In this document: positions 7,450-7,610 of the stretch, in pieces
How the letters are laid out: each line of letters opens with the position of its first letter
Position numbering within the stretch: the stretch's first letter is position 1
DNA from: an uncultured Pseudomonadota bacterium
Lineage (GTDB): Bacteria; Pseudomonadota; Gammaproteobacteria; Burkholderiales; Burkholderiaceae_C
Direction of reading: 5' to 3'
Assembly: GCA_900320815.1 (NCBI GenBank)
Contig: ONTY01000053.1
Coordinates: forward strand, 1 to 7,610
Length of the DNA: 7,610 nt
Made by a program: the position numbers and the translations under genes
The notes under the pieces: model-generated
Told to the model about the DNA's origin: nothing
The model's input: only the letters and a program-made list of their open reading frames with translations
Databases searched by the model: none

Positions 7450-7610
7450 GTGAGGCAGTTTTCCAATGTGATTGATACGCCGCGTGCGGCGGGTTCGCGT
7501 GATTTGCTTGGGATGGACAAGTCCATCCGCGCGCTGGTGCGCTTTATTGGCACGGCGCAGATGCCGACGACGCTGGCGATTCAGGGCGAGTGGGGCACAG
7601 CGGCAAGACT
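7450..7610 (+). CDS. KAP-family P-loop NTPase, N-terminus only, frame broken at Walker A
   Basis: KAP NTPases (named from Kidins220/ARMS and PifA) are STAND-like P-loop proteins, often membrane-linked, and some bacterial members act in phage exclusion. The frame reads RQFSNVIDTPR, then LLGMDKSIRALVRFIG and MPTTLAIQGEWG, which matches the characteristic approach to the P-loop (LGxDKxxxALxxFI ... TxAIQGxWGSGKT). In this frame the sequence then becomes TAARL instead of SGKT. However, AGCGGCAAGACT at 7578-7589 would give SGKT after skipping two bases, and the window ends soon after. The start is uncertain: GTG 7450 has AAAGGAG at 7441-7447 unusually close, while GTG 7468 is rather far, and ATG 7466 runs directly into TGA. 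The gene continues beyond the window and may be a pseudogene. Confidence 0.65.
   Translation, partial: MRQFSNVIDTPRAAGSRDLLGMDKSIRALVRFIGTAQMPTTLAIQGEWGTAAR

Overview
The window looks like a chromosomal stretch from a GC-rich betaproteobacterium, most likely Burkholderiales. The main evidence is the argininosuccinate lyase, whose wording ([60 protein letters not shown]) I recognise as the betaproteobacterial form. GC-rich codon use, cobT and an Rpn/YhgA-like gene with AEGR repeats fit. The genus cannot be named from the sequence alone.

All genes are on the + strand. Positions 3-1226 hold the 3' part of argH (arginine biosynthesis). Positions 1284-1874 encode a small exported ankyrin-repeat protein. 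Positions 1962-3023 hold cobT (lower-ligand activation for cobalamin). Positions 3024-3286 are an AT-rich island without a convincing gene, carrying a nested inverted repeat followed by seven T. Positions 3287-3838 are the decayed remnant of an Rpn-type PD-(D/E)XK nuclease/transposase-like gene. Positions 3839-4436 are a 600-base gene-free stretch containing two large palindromes (one REP-like), further stem-loops and a textbook intrinsic terminator at 4301-4337. Positions 4437-7361 encode a 974-residue acidic protein with two ankyrin blocks, an Asp/Glu/Ser-rich linker and a Sel1-like helical C-terminus. After a strong hairpin, 7450-7610 holds the start of a KAP-family P-loop NTPase, and its reading frame breaks exactly at the Walker A motif.

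The left half is housekeeping metabolism (argH, cobT) interleaved with accessory genes. The right half is accessory. The most interesting combination is the large ankyrin/Sel1 protein next to a KAP NTPase: ankyrin repeats and a KAP domain are fused in animal Kidins220/ARMS, and KAP proteins include the phage-exclusion protein PifA. The pair could be a two-gene sensing or defence module, but that is inference. The apparent frameshift in the NTPase means that it is inactive, recoded, or affected by a sequence error.
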